DNA of 64,000 nucleotides from JBBTDV01 sp038042605 (GTDB taxonomy: Bacteria > Bdellovibrionota > UBA1018): assembly GCA_964358645.1 (NCBI GenBank), contig CAYHPW010000006.1:1-64000 (forward strand), read 5' to 3'. This document shows positions 1-8,805 of the stretch, in pieces (the stretch's first letter is position 1; each line of letters opens with the position of its first letter). A program made the position numbers and the translations under genes. Below the pieces are notes generated by a model. The model made no database searches, was not told the origin of the DNA, and saw nothing but the letters and a program-made list of their open reading frames with translations.

Positions 1-590
1 GTTGCACATTCTGCTATGCCTTGGAACATTTCTGAATATTTTGACATTCTATCTAATATTGTTGTTAAACCTTCGCGAAACTGCTCTTCTGATTTTTCGT
101 CATATTTTGGTGACGAGAGTCTTTTGCTTTCTTCAAATGCGATATTTATTGTATTGCTAGCCTGAATTTGTATAGGTATTATTTGTTTTGAAATAAAATT
201 TTCTATTGCACAGATTTGTTCTTTCATTGTTTTGTCGTTTTCATTTATATAGCCGCTTAATAAAAAACCAAAAGATACACTATGCATGGCGGCAACGGCG
301 TTACTAATCAGCGTGTTGGCTTGATCCATTACACCGGCTTTTGTTAAATTTTCTGTGCTGGCACAAAGCCTATCTAACAGATAGCCAAGTCTTGCTGCTT
401 GCCGTTCACCAAGTTCGGTAAATAAGGCGGATGTATTTTTAAATGCTGTCGTGAAAGTTTCTGCACCACTTGTAGTTAGTCGCATTGTTGAAATAAGCTC
501 TAGGTGTTCAAGCACAGATGAAATGATAGCGCTACGGTCAGTGATATTGTCGCTGCTTTTGTTAATAGTTGTTACCTCTGTGTTCTTCAT
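1..590 (-). CDS. Partial helical protein of unknown function (runs off the left edge)
   Basis: An open frame on the minus strand starts with ATG at 590 and is still open at base 1, so at least 196 residues are present and the C terminus is missing. A strong ribosome site, AAGGAGGA, lies about 8 bases before the ATG. The start is 15 bases after the stop of the WecA-like gene, so the two are probably co-transcribed. The protein is rich in Ser, Thr, Ala and Glu, has no signal peptide or clear membrane segment, and reads as a mostly helical soluble protein. I do not recognise the family. Its position suggests a role linked to the polysaccharide locus, but that is inference only. Confidence 0.75.
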   Translation of the reverse strand, partial: MKNTEVTTINKSSDNITDRSAIISSVLEHLELISTMRLTTSGAETFTTAFKNTSALFTELGERQAARLGYLLDRLCASTENLTKAGVMDQANTLISNAVAAMHSVSFGFLLSGYINENDKTMKEQICAIENFISKQIIPIQIQASNTINIAFEESKRLSSPKYDEKSEEQFREGLTTILDRMSKYSEMFQGIAECA

Positions 591-604
591 CACAGCCTTC
601 CTCC

Positions 605-2083
605 TTAAGCTATTTCTTTTGTCTCTCCTAAGAGTTCTTCCGGGATCCCTGAGCTAGTTTTTACCAGTAATAATGATTTCTTTTCGACTTTTATTGGCAG
701 TCCAGATAATGAGCACTGGAAATTATAAAGCGATAAGAATGCCTCTATTTTCTTTTTGAATCTAATGTATAGCTCTTCAATATCCGTGGTTTTCTCGTTA
801 TCCATTATTACCCATATTTTTTGTTGAGTGATAAACACGGCATCGTTTTTTCTAAGCATTGTTCTTACAAGTAACTCCAATGCTGAGATAATTTTTTGCC
901 AGCGCTCTTTTTCCTCGCTTGCGCCAGACTCTAACAATGGTTCCAGATCAATTGAAAGGGAGGTGTACAGTTTTTTATTGGTATGGTGTATTTCAAAGAG
1001 GTTAGATTTATTGATTTTCCCAAAAAGTTTTTGCACCCTCCAGCGTTCAATTGATCTGACTAGAAATAGTAAACTTAGAAGGCTAAATGATATAATTATT
1101 ATTCCAAGGGCAGCCGATGGCGGATTCATTAGGTTGATGCATAATGATGAGAGCTGCAAGTAAAGGCCTATGCTTAGCAGTAGTCCAGCCGTTTGCTGTT
1201 GAGTTAATCCAAGCCTTTGGATGCGATGGTGTAGATGAATGCGATCAGCCCTGAAAATTGGTTGTTTTTTGATGGTTCTCCGTGCTACTGCCAGGCCCAT
1301 ATCTAATATGGGATAGCCAAGCATGAGTATCATGCTTGCAATCATTATCCAGGATTTTTGCTGTGGTCGGCACATCAAGGTATTGCTTGCTAAAATAAAG
1401 CCTACAGGCAAGCTCCCATTATCACCCAAGAATATTTTTGCGGGGGACCAATTGTGCCGCAAGAATCCAATTAGAGCCGAGATCAAAAGGCTCATTGTAA
1501 CTGCACCAAAGAAAGCGTCTTGCCCCGTCCACACACTTAAGATCAATATTGAACTTGCCACTAGAGCAGACATGCCGCCGGCCAATCCATCTAACCCATC
1601 AATAAGATTTATGGCGTTTGTTATGCCAACAATCCAAATTATCGCCATTGGCCAAACTATAAAACCCATGGGGCCCAGCTCCCTTTGCCAATGAGCGATG
1701 AGATAATTAACATTTGGTTCAAGGATTAAAACGGCTATAGCAACGATTGTTTCAATAGATAATTTAGTAAAAGGTCTTAGGCCGCGTATGTCGTCAACTA
1801 AGCCCAAAATGGAGAGGATTATTGCTCCGCCGCCGATTGATAGCAGCGACCATTTCATATCCATGATCCATTCTGGATTTTGCATACCGAAAAAAATGAG
1901 GCCTATTATCCATGTTGATACTATAGCTATTCCACCGGTCAGTGGAGTAGCTCGGTCATGCCTTCTGCGCGCATTTGGTTTGTCTAGGATTTTCCATTTA
2001 TATGCAGCCTTGATTGCAAGCCTATGTATTATTAATCCGGCCACAAGTGTAAAAAATGTTGCTATAATCAGCTTGGATACCAT
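605..2083 (-). CDS. Undecaprenyl-phosphate sugar-1-phosphate transferase (WecA/MraY family) with C-terminal extension
   Basis: Polytopic membrane enzyme that should transfer a HexNAc-1-phosphate from a UDP-sugar to undecaprenyl phosphate, starting a surface glycan on the inner membrane. Family motifs are in order: TPLTGG at about residues 46-51, the DD pair at 97-98 (VDDIRG), NAINLIDGLDG at 156-166, FLGDNGS at 218-224 and HLHHR at 283-287. The core ends near residue 350, the usual family length. About 140 further residues follow, and residues 370-455 have the hydrophobic and charged pattern of a GGDEF domain but no GGDEF signature. The start ATG at 2083 leads straight into the first membrane helix. 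It is divergent from the Wzc-like gene, which supports a role in exopolysaccharide assembly. The exact sugar cannot be told. Confidence 0.9.
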   Translation of the reverse strand: MVSKLIIATFFTLVAGLIIHRLAIKAAYKWKILDKPNARRRHDRATPLTGGIAIVSTWIIGLIFFGMQNPEWIMDMKWSLLSIGGGAIILSILGLVDDIRGLRPFTKLSIETIVAIAVLILEPNVNYLIAHWQRELGPMGFIVWPMAIIWIVGITNAINLIDGLDGLAGGMSALVASSILILSVWTGQDAFFGAVTMSLLISALIGFLRHNWSPAKIFLGDNGSLPVGFILASNTLMCRPQQKSWIMIASMILMLGYPILDMGLAVARRTIKKQPIFRADRIHLHHRIQRLGLTQQQTAGLLLSIGLYLQLSSLCINLMNPPSAALGIIIISFSLLSLLFLVRSIERWRVQKLFGKINKSNLFEIHHTNKKLYTSLSIDLEPLLESGASEEKERWQKIISALELLVRTMLRKNDAVFITQQKIWVIMDNEKTTDIEELYIRFKKKIEAFLSLYNFQCSLSGLPIKVEKKSLLLVKTSSGIPEELLGETKEIA

Positions 2084-2200
2084 CTTTTAAATTAAACTCC
2101 TAAGTAACGTATCGTCTATGGAGTTGCCATCTTGAGAGGCAAAGTAGCGATTTATTTGGTTTCTTGGCACAGAAGTTAGCAAGAATCTTATTGAACTAAA

Positions 2201-2227
2201 GTCATATGGGGGGCTGTCCGATATGAC
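2201..2227. promoter_or_regulatory. Inverted repeat upstream of the wzc-like gene
   Basis: Seven-base arms GTCATAT (2201-2207) and ATATGAC (2221-2227) flank a 13-base G-rich loop. They lie 20 bases before the ATG of the Wzc-like gene, inside the 164-base divergent gap that must hold promoters for both the WecA-like and Wzc-like genes. It could be an operator or a leader hairpin near the ribosome site. The function is not shown. Confidence 0.35.
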
Positions 2228-2247
2228 AATTGAGGAACCGTGATACT

Positions 2248-4668
2248 ATGAAGAAACTAAGTGAAACTACAAGCAGAGATCCGGAACAAGAAAAAAAAGA
2301 AGAAGTAAGCGAGACTCCGCCTGCTGCGGAGTATTTGCATATTTCGGAATTAACAAAAATTTTAAGGTATAGACGGAAATTAATTGCATTAGTCACTGCG
2401 GTGATAGCGGTTGGCACAACAGTTGGTCACTTTATTTATCTTCCTAAATATACATCAGTAGCTGTTCTGAATGTTCAGCAGCAACAAAGCAATTCGCCAG
2501 CTGATATGTTCGGTTCTTTTGCTGGTAAGGCGTCTTCTAACGTGGAAACTATCAACAACTACCTCCATTATCTCAAGTCTGAAGGTTTTTTTCTATCGTT
2601 GGCAGAGTCACTTAAATTTAATGAAAATTATAATAAATTGATCCTGACCACGCCGCATGAGCTGTCAATTTTTCGTAAAACTTTCTGGTTGAGGATTAAG
2701 GCACAGTATTTTCCAAGAATTTCTAAAGATGTCCTCGGTTCGCAAGCTATTGAACCAGTGCTTATAAGAGTTGAGCAAGTTGCTAACATTCTAAAGCAGC
2801 TTATGACTTTTGAAGCCAGCGGTGACAAGATTTCATTGATATCGATAAAAGTTACAAGTTTTGATCCTTATACTGCGATGTTGATTGCTAATGTTGCGGC
2901 AAAGGAGTTTTTGCGGCTAACGTCTGAACAAGATCAAGAAGAGCTCAAGCAAGTGGATAATTTTGTAAGAGAAAGACTTGCAGAAACAACCGCCAGGCTT
3001 AAAGAGTCAGAGCTACAGCTTATTAACTTCAAAAAACGCCACAACATCTTAGGTGCTACTACTCAGAATTCAGCTGCGGCTGATCAGTTAAGGCTAGCTG
3101 AAGGACAGTTGGTGCCTGCAAGATTAGCTTATGATGAGAATGAAAAACTAATCGAGTACCATGAAAAATGGTTAAATACTTTGGAGAAAAGAGCTGCCGA
3201 AGGCGGCGGAGCTGCTTATGACAGTAATTTCAACATGGAGTCAACAACGTTACGGCAAAAATTTGACGACTTACACAAACAGAAGCGGTTATTGAAGTCT
3301 CAAGGATATGATGAAAATGATTGGAGAGTTAAAGAAGTTACAATTGCGATAAATGAAGTCGCGGCGCAGCTGAAGCCCTCAAGCGAGGAAGATGTACCAA
3401 TAACTATTATTAACCCACAAGCGTCGCGTATAAAGATAAAAGAGTTAAAAGAAGTTAATCGCTTGCTCAGCACCAAGATAGCAGCTTTGTCTGCATCACG
3501 CGAGAAATCATTAGTTGGTTTAAGCGGTGTGCCGCAAACAGAATTAGAACTGCTTAAACTGCAGCGTGGTATGGAGCTTGAGTTGGATACATATCAGTCG
3601 CTTAAAAAGAAGCAGAGCCAGGTTGAGATCCAGCAGATTTCTATGAAGAAAAATGTGAGAGCCGAGGAAGCTTCATCACTTCCATCGCCACATCCGCGAG
3701 CGAATTTATTCTTAAAGATATTGTTTTCGTGTTTGATAGGATTATTTATAGGAAGTCTGTTGGCTGTTTTGCTGGAGTTTGTAGATTCTTCAGTGAGGTA
3801 CCGTGCGGATCTTGAGGATTGCCACTTGCGTTTACTTGGCGAAATTCCAAACATAAAAACCGATAAAGATAAAGGTTTACCGGACCTAAGCATTTCTAGA
3901 TCAGACTTTCTTGTTACAAAGAGCAATCCTGATTCTATGGAAGCGATGGCATTCAAATATGTAAGAACACGTATAGCCACTATTAAATCTGATAGTGATA
4001 AACAAATTCAAAGCGTTACTGTTACAAGCGCAGAAAATGGTGACGGAAAGTCCTTGTTTTCAGCTAATATGGCAATTTGTTTTGCACAGATGGGGAAGAA
4101 AACCGTTTTGGTCGACGCCGACCTAAGGAAGCCATCACAACTATGGTATTTTGACTATCAGCGCAATGAGGGCCTGAGTTCACTGTTGTCACTTAAATGT
4201 TTTCTAGATGATATAATTATTCGCAATGTAACTCGCAACCTTGATATAATTCCGGCGGGTATAACAAATCAAAACCCAACAGAATTAATTGGAGGAGATA
4301 AGTTTAATCTTCTCTTGAGACATTTAAAACAACATTATGATTACATTATATTAGACTGCCCTCCGGCAAATGCCATGGTTGATGCTGCTATAGCGGCAAG
4401 TCTAACTGATTGTGTGATTATGATCGCAAGCTATAGAAAAACAAAGAAAGAGGCTCTTTTGGCTGCGCATCGCAGAGTACAGCAGATAGCACATAAGTCA
4501 GTATACGGTGTATTAAACAACGTGGACCGTGTCGAGGACTTCCTCTCTTACTATGCTTATCCATATGTGATGGCAAAAGTAGAAATTATGAAGGCAAGAG
4601 AGGCTGAAAGCAATCCTGCAGTGCTTAAAAAGTTCCAAGAAAATTTAGAGCGTAAAACTGGCACTTGA
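2248..4668 (+). CDS. Wzc-like polysaccharide co-polymerase / BY-type tyrosine autokinase
   Basis: Inner-membrane protein controlling export and chain length of an exopolysaccharide. An N-terminal Wzz domain follows a first membrane helix at about residues 47-65. A long coiled-coil periplasmic region comes next, then a second helix at about 490-515, then a cytoplasmic CpsD/CapB-type kinase. The kinase has Walker A ENGDGKS (about 596-602), Walker A' VLVDADLRKP and Walker B IILDCPPA. Tyrosines cluster close to the C terminus (YYAYPY), as expected for autophosphorylation sites. ATG 2248 is chosen over the in-frame TTG at 2230 because TGAGG at 2231-2235 is placed as its ribosome site and overlaps the TTG. 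The gene heads the plus-strand polysaccharide operon. At 806 residues it is slightly longer than E. coli Wzc. Confidence 0.92.
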   Translation: MKKLSETTSRDPEQEKKEEVSETPPAAEYLHISELTKILRYRRKLIALVTAVIAVGTTVGHFIYLPKYTSVAVLNVQQQQSNSPADMFGSFAGKASSNVETINNYLHYLKSEGFFLSLAESLKFNENYNKLILTTPHELSIFRKTFWLRIKAQYFPRISKDVLGSQAIEPVLIRVEQVANILKQLMTFEASGDKISLISIKVTSFDPYTAMLIANVAAKEFLRLTSEQDQEELKQVDNFVRERLAETTARLKESELQLINFKKRHNILGATTQNSAAADQLRLAEGQLVPARLAYDENEKLIEYHEKWLNTLEKRAAEGGGAAYDSNFNMESTTLRQKFDDLHKQKRLLKSQGYDENDWRVKEVTIAINEVAAQLKPSSEEDVPITIINPQASRIKIKELKEVNRLLSTKIAALSASREKSLVGLSGVPQTELELLKLQRGMELELDTYQSLKKKQSQVEIQQISMKKNVRAEEASSLPSPHPRANLFLKILFSCLIGLFIGSLLAVLLEFVDSSVRYRADLEDCHLRLLGEIPNIKTDKDKGLPDLSISRSDFLVTKSNPDSMEAMAFKYVRTRIATIKSDSDKQIQSVTVTSAENGDGKSLFSANMAICFAQMGKKTVLVDADLRKPSQLWYFDYQRNEGLSSLLSLKCFLDDIIIRNVTRNLDIIPAGITNQNPTELIGGDKFNLLLRHLKQHYDYIILDCPPANAMVDAAIAASLTDCVIMIASYRKTKKEALLAAHRRVQQIAHKSVYGVLNNVDRVEDFLSYYAYPYVMAKVEIMKAREAESNPAVLKKFQENLERKTGT

Positions 4669-4714
4669 ATAATTTGCATTGATCTCTGATCTGAAGTTGT
4701 GGTTTCATTATAGT

Positions 4715-5239
4715 ATGCATTTACAAAAAATCATTGGTGCCGTTCTAATAGTGTCGTTTGTATATCCCTATCATGTTTTTGCTGACTATCCGAAAAGCGG
4801 GTTAAAAACGCAGGATGAAATAGGTGGTAACGAGTATGTTTCTGGTAATTATCCAGGAGCTGTATTAATGCGTGTTAACTTATGGGGCGGTGTGGGTAAA
4901 CCGGGGATACATTTTGTACCTACGAATACAGATGTTGTGTCATTGTTTTCATATGCAGGTGGACCGGCTGGTGATGCTGTGCTCGACGACATTACTCTAA
5001 GGAGAATGGCCGGGAGCAAGGAGACAGAGCAAATACCAATTAATCTTGGGAAGCTAATGTATGAAGGTAAAGGCAATAATATCATACTTCAGCCTAATGA
5101 CATAATAGTTGTGCCTACTAGGAAGCCACTTATTAATACTGATGTGGTTACTATTATAGGGTTTACACTCTCTGTATTTAGCTTGGTTCTTACAGGATAC
5201 GCAGTAAGCCAAATCGCTGCTAGTGATAAGAATAAGTAG
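4715..5239 (+). CDS. Short SLBB-domain polysaccharide export protein
   Basis: Secreted protein with a signal peptide (MHLQKIIGAVL..., probable cleavage after VFA) and one SLBB domain at about residues 30-125, ending in the typical LQPNDIIVVP motif. A hydrophobic segment lies near the C terminus (about 140-163). SLBB domains bind polysaccharide and line Wza-type export channels. The usual Wza family also has an N-terminal polysaccharide-export domain and about 350 residues; here only the SLBB part exists, in 174 residues. An in-frame TTG at 4679 would put 12 charged and aromatic residues before the signal peptide, so ATG 4715 is preferred, though neither start has a clear ribosome site. It directly follows the Wzc-like gene, so a role in export of the same glycan is likely. 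Confidence 0.82.
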   Translation: MHLQKIIGAVLIVSFVYPYHVFADYPKSGLKTQDEIGGNEYVSGNYPGAVLMRVNLWGGVGKPGIHFVPTNTDVVSLFSYAGGPAGDAVLDDITLRRMAGSKETEQIPINLGKLMYEGKGNNIILQPNDIIVVPTRKPLINTDVVTIIGFTLSVFSLVLTGYAVSQIAASDKNK

Positions 5240-5290
5240 AAAATATTATCACTAAGTCAAAGAAACGAGCTAAAGTGTTTTCTATAGATA

Positions 5291-6472
5291 ATGAGACTAG
5301 GTATAATAAGCACTACTTTTCCACCAAAAAAGTGCGGCGTAGCTGATTACACTTATAAATTAATTAATGAATTAATTAAGCATGATATAGATATTTCTAT
5401 TTTTACAGAAATGGCTGAGGCAGCGCCATTTAGTGGTGAGTTGCATGTCATGCAAGGATTGTTCAATCATGCTTTTATAAATGAGTTGGCTGAATTAATA
5501 AGGCGCGATGTTTGTGATGCGGTTATTGTGCAATATACACCTACTCTGATAGCGCCTAAAACATGCGGTGTGTATTTGCGGCTGCCATTCTGGTTGGCAA
5601 GATTGCGTAAATTAACACGCGTGCCTGTTTGTGTGATGGTTCATGAGCTTCATTATCCAGTTGAGCCAAATCTACGTGGAATTTTTATCGGGATTCCTAC
5701 GGTTATCCAATTTGCAGGCATGGCATTGGTTTCTGATCACCTTTTTTTCAGTCATAGGGTGCCAATGGAGCAGTGGAATAGAAGACTGCCATATAAGCGA
5801 AGCAAATTTTCTTGGTTGCCAGTGGGGGCCAACATAGAGCCGGTGCCGGATCAAAAAATGAGCTCGCCGGATGTCAAAAAAATGGCACAAATTAAGTCAT
5901 CGCGTAAGATTATTATTCATTTCGGTGGCAGCCATCTTTCACATGGATTCTTACACATGTTCCATTCATTTGAAGAAGCTAGGAAGATTTTTGTGGGAGA
6001 TGATCCTGTTTTATTATTTGTTGGCATGACTCAGCATGAAGTGGATCAGAAACTGGGTGAAACTGGAATGTCACATATTAAAGAAAACGTTATAGGTATT
6101 GGGTATCTAGGTCCCGAAGAAGCGTCTTGTTGGCTGGCCGCAGCTGATTTAGTTTTGGCGCCTTTTCTGGATGGAGTGTCCACTCGTCGTGGTAGTATGA
6201 TGGCTGCATTTACGCATGGGAAGGCCATGGTTACCACGTCCGGGCGGAATACTGATCCATTGCTGCCATGGAATAGTTTTTGTTCTATTGTATCAGTTGA
6301 TGATGTCGACGGTTTTAAGAAAGAAGTGATAAGGCTTCTTGGGAACCAGAGGTCAGCTGAAGAGTTGGGTGTTTGCGCTAAAAAATATTACGATTGTCAC
6401 TTCTCATGGCCTGTTATCGCTAGAAACTTAATAGGAGTTTTGTCTACGCTAAGAGAAAAAAGATATGGCTAG
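5291..6472 (+). CDS. GT4-family glycosyltransferase
   Basis: Predicted nucleotide-sugar-dependent glycosyltransferase with two Rossmann domains (GT-B fold), 393 residues. The N terminus (MRLGIISTTFPPKKCGVADY) is typical of GT4 enzymes, with the PPKKCGVADYTY acceptor loop followed by an HELHYP strand. In the C-terminal half, DLVLAPFLDGVSTRRGSMM resembles the sugar-nucleotide binding region, although the classic E-x7-E spacing is not clean, so the donor is unknown. It overlaps the next glycosyltransferase by 8 bases, which supports translation as one operon. It should add a sugar to the lipid-linked repeat unit on the cytoplasmic face. Confidence 0.85.
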   Translation: MRLGIISTTFPPKKCGVADYTYKLINELIKHDIDISIFTEMAEAAPFSGELHVMQGLFNHAFINELAELIRRDVCDAVIVQYTPTLIAPKTCGVYLRLPFWLARLRKLTRVPVCVMVHELHYPVEPNLRGIFIGIPTVIQFAGMALVSDHLFFSHRVPMEQWNRRLPYKRSKFSWLPVGANIEPVPDQKMSSPDVKKMAQIKSSRKIIIHFGGSHLSHGFLHMFHSFEEARKIFVGDDPVLLFVGMTQHEVDQKLGETGMSHIKENVIGIGYLGPEEASCWLAAADLVLAPFLDGVSTRRGSMMAAFTHGKAMVTTSGRNTDPLLPWNSFCSIVSVDDVDGFKKEVIRLLGNQRSAEELGVCAKKYYDCHFSWPVIARNLIGVLSTLREKRYG

Positions 6473-7658
6473 TAAGGTATGTTTTTATCTTACAGCAACG
6501 CAACTCGGTGGAGCAGAGAGAAGTGTTTTGGATCTTGCATCTAATCTAGAGCGATATGCTGGTGGGACATATACGCCTTGGATGGTTGTTCCGCGAAGTG
6601 AAGGTCCATTGTTAGATGAATTCCGCAAGAAAAATATGCCTTTTACAGTGCTTGAAATGCCTGCCCGCATGCTGCGCATGAGTAGGAAAAAGGCCCTTAG
6701 AGGACTTGTAGATGGGTTGTTGGCTATCCCGGCAATCGTGATTTATATATACAGGTTTATCAGACTCGTTAAAGGTGAAGCCCCGTTTGTAATACATTCA
6801 AATGGCATTAAATGCCACATCATATCTTCTGTTACGTCATTGTTTCACGGATCACAAGTTATAATACATATGAGAGATATACTTGGGAAAGGGTTAAGTC
6901 TTCTGGCTATTAAATTAGCAAGCTACTTCGATGTGGTCTGTTTCGTCGCAAATTCTAAATGTACAGCCCAATCGCTTAGCATGATGAAAAAACAAGTTAC
7001 GATAATCCATAACGGACTTGATCCTGATGTTTTTAAACGATCGCGCAATACTTATCTACATGAAAAAGTTGGGATTGATGAAAGTGCTCCTATAGTCGGT
7101 ATTTTGGGGGCATTGGCTAGATGGAAAGGGCAGCTAGAATTTATCGAAATGGCACGTAGGCTTTCTCTAAAAAATGATCATGCTCATTTCGTAATCGCTG
7201 GGGCTGAAATTTACGACACAAGGGCTGAAAAAGGGTTTTTGCTAGAACTTATGGATATGGTCACCGGACATCGTCTTGATAGCAGGATTCATATGGTCGG
7301 TTTTGAAGCCGACCAGGTCAGAGTTTTGAATTCGCTTGATATTCTGGTGCATGCGTCAATTAAGCCAGAGCCATTCGGCAGAGTAGTGCTGGAAGCAATG
7401 GCCGTAGGTGTTCCGGTGGTGGCGGCAGCAGCTGGGGGAATCCTGGAGTTAATTGACGATGGTATAAATGGGTTTCTATATACACCTGGAGACGTGGGGC
7501 AAATGGCGGAAAAGGTAAGAATTTTACTAGCTGATGATGAGCTATGCAGAAAAACGGCTGATAGCGCACGAAAAAAATTCGAGGAAAAATTTTTGCTTAA
7601 AAAGCATGTTGAAGCAGTGATCAGCGTTTATAACCAGCTTGCACCTGGTCGGGTATGA
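6465..7658 (+). CDS. GT4-family glycosyltransferase
   Basis: Full-length GT-B glycosyltransferase of 397 residues. The N-terminal LGGAER motif is the usual GT4 acceptor-side glycine loop. GALARWKGQLEFIE starts the C-terminal donor domain, and EPFGRVVLEAMAVG gives the conserved E-x7-E donor-binding motif, followed by GVPVVAAAAGG and an IDDGINGFL strand. It overlaps the preceding glycosyltransferase by 8 bases and the following one by 4 (ATGA). The donor and linkage cannot be told from sequence. It probably works in the same surface-glycan pathway as the WecA-like and Wzc-like proteins. Confidence 0.9.
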   Translation: MASKVCFYLTATQLGGAERSVLDLASNLERYAGGTYTPWMVVPRSEGPLLDEFRKKNMPFTVLEMPARMLRMSRKKALRGLVDGLLAIPAIVIYIYRFIRLVKGEAPFVIHSNGIKCHIISSVTSLFHGSQVIIHMRDILGKGLSLLAIKLASYFDVVCFVANSKCTAQSLSMMKKQVTIIHNGLDPDVFKRSRNTYLHEKVGIDESAPIVGILGALARWKGQLEFIEMARRLSLKNDHAHFVIAGAEIYDTRAEKGFLLELMDMVTGHRLDSRIHMVGFEADQVRVLNSLDILVHASIKPEPFGRVVLEAMAVGVPVVAAAAGGILELIDDGINGFLYTPGDVGQMAEKVRILLADDELCRKTADSARKKFEEKFLLKKHVEAVISVYNQLAPGRV

Positions 7659-8401
7659 GTATGAGGCATCTGCTTTGGGTCAATGGCTGGCCGGATCTCG
7701 GAGGAGCAGAAAGAGCGCAGCTTACATTTTTCCGCGCCATCCGCCAGAAACATAAAATAACAGCGGTGTTTTCTCGGGGTGTATCTGCGCGGCTCACCGA
7801 TGCGGCACGAGAGCTTGATATCGAGTATTGGACTGCGCCGCTAACACAACTTCGTCAGACCATGCGGCCTGATCTTCTTGTTAAATTTGGTTTAAATGCA
7901 TCGATAGCTAATTTTAAATTTTTTGGTTTTCTAAGGCACACGAAGATTGATTTAATACATTTTGCTCATTTATATGATCTTCCGTTTTGTGCTCTAGCTG
8001 CATTTTTTAAACGGACACCATTGGTTTGGATGGTGGAAAATCCTGAGAGATTTAATAAAATAAATGTACCAATAATAAATACTAGTTTTCTAGATGGGAT
8101 TGCCGGCACGTCAACGGCAATCCTGGAGGACGCTTTTAAGCATGGAGTGAAGGCGCGGCACAGAAAATTAATACCAAATCCTTACGATGAGCAACTTTAC
8201 TGGTGCACCGAAAGATCTTCAATTGATACAAACCATATAAAGATAGGTTTTGCGGGTGTCTTGACAGATCGTAAGGGAGTCGCTGAACTTTGCCAGGCAT
8301 TTGTTGTATTAAGAAAACTTTTAAATGGCCGTAAGCGTGTGTTGCTTGTTGTGCCGGAGACGGATCTGAAGAGTATAAAGCGGAACTTAAAAGAATATTG
8401 A
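7655..8401 (+). pseudogene. GT4 glycosyltransferase, N-terminal part of a frameshifted gene
   Basis: Acceptor-side domain and the start of the donor domain of a third GT4 enzyme: LGGAER near residue 20 and KIGFAGVLTDRKGV near 205. The frame goes off after VLLVVP at about 8356 and stops at 8399-8401. Read one base over, the same DNA gives a sensible continuation, GDGSEEYKAELKRILKEDN, that runs straight into the frame ending at 8805. Adding one G to the GG at 8357 (CCGGAG to CCGGGAG) would restore a single ~383-residue protein of normal GT4 length. Either a real single-base loss or a base-calling error fits. The start overlaps the previous stop (ATGA). Confidence 0.85.
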
Positions 8402-8805
8402 AAGAGGATAACGCGCTTTCTGACGTATTGTTTAATGGGTTTATAGACTCAACGCAAGCTATGCGTGAATTTTATCACGGTATAGATTTGTTCGTGATGC
8501 TTTCAAAAAAAGAGGGCATGTCAGTCGCTATGCTTGAGGCAATGGCTTGTGGATGTGCCGCAGCAATTCTTGCTCCTTGGTGTGATGATGTTATTGAAGA
8601 TGGAGTTGATGGTATCAGGCTCACAAGCATTGATCCAAAGTCCGTTGCTGATAGGCTTCTTCCGTATATTATAAATGATGACAAGAGAATCGGTCTTGGT
8701 CAAAAAGCAGCAATAAAAATGAGAAACAGTTTCAGCTCGGTGGCCATTGCCAAGCAGATCCTTGAATTCTATTCTAAGATTACTGGGAAAGATTGGGTGA
8801 TTTAG
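8398..8805 (+). pseudogene. GT4 glycosyltransferase, C-terminal part of the frameshifted gene
   Basis: Carries the donor-binding half of the enzyme: DVLFNGF, then KEGMSVAMLEAMACG, which holds the conserved E-x7-E motif, then DDVIEDGVDGIRL. Homologous coding in this frame begins upstream, at about 8357, where GDGSEEY continues the N-terminal half. The TTG at 8398 that overlaps the upstream stop (TTGA) is therefore probably not a real start. Without correction neither half would make a working GT-B enzyme. The 3' end overlaps the convergent EpmA-like gene by 4 bases. Confidence 0.82.

Noticed and set aside
2165..2181. TGGCAC followed by TTAGCA looked like a sigma-54 -24/-12 promoter before the wzc-like gene
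   Set aside because: The spacing between the GG and GC elements is one base too long and the -12 box is not TTGC.
8398..8401. TTGA overlap taken as normal coupled translation of two glycosyltransferase genes
   Set aside because: The coding frame of the second half clearly begins before this point, so it is a frameshift and not a real start.
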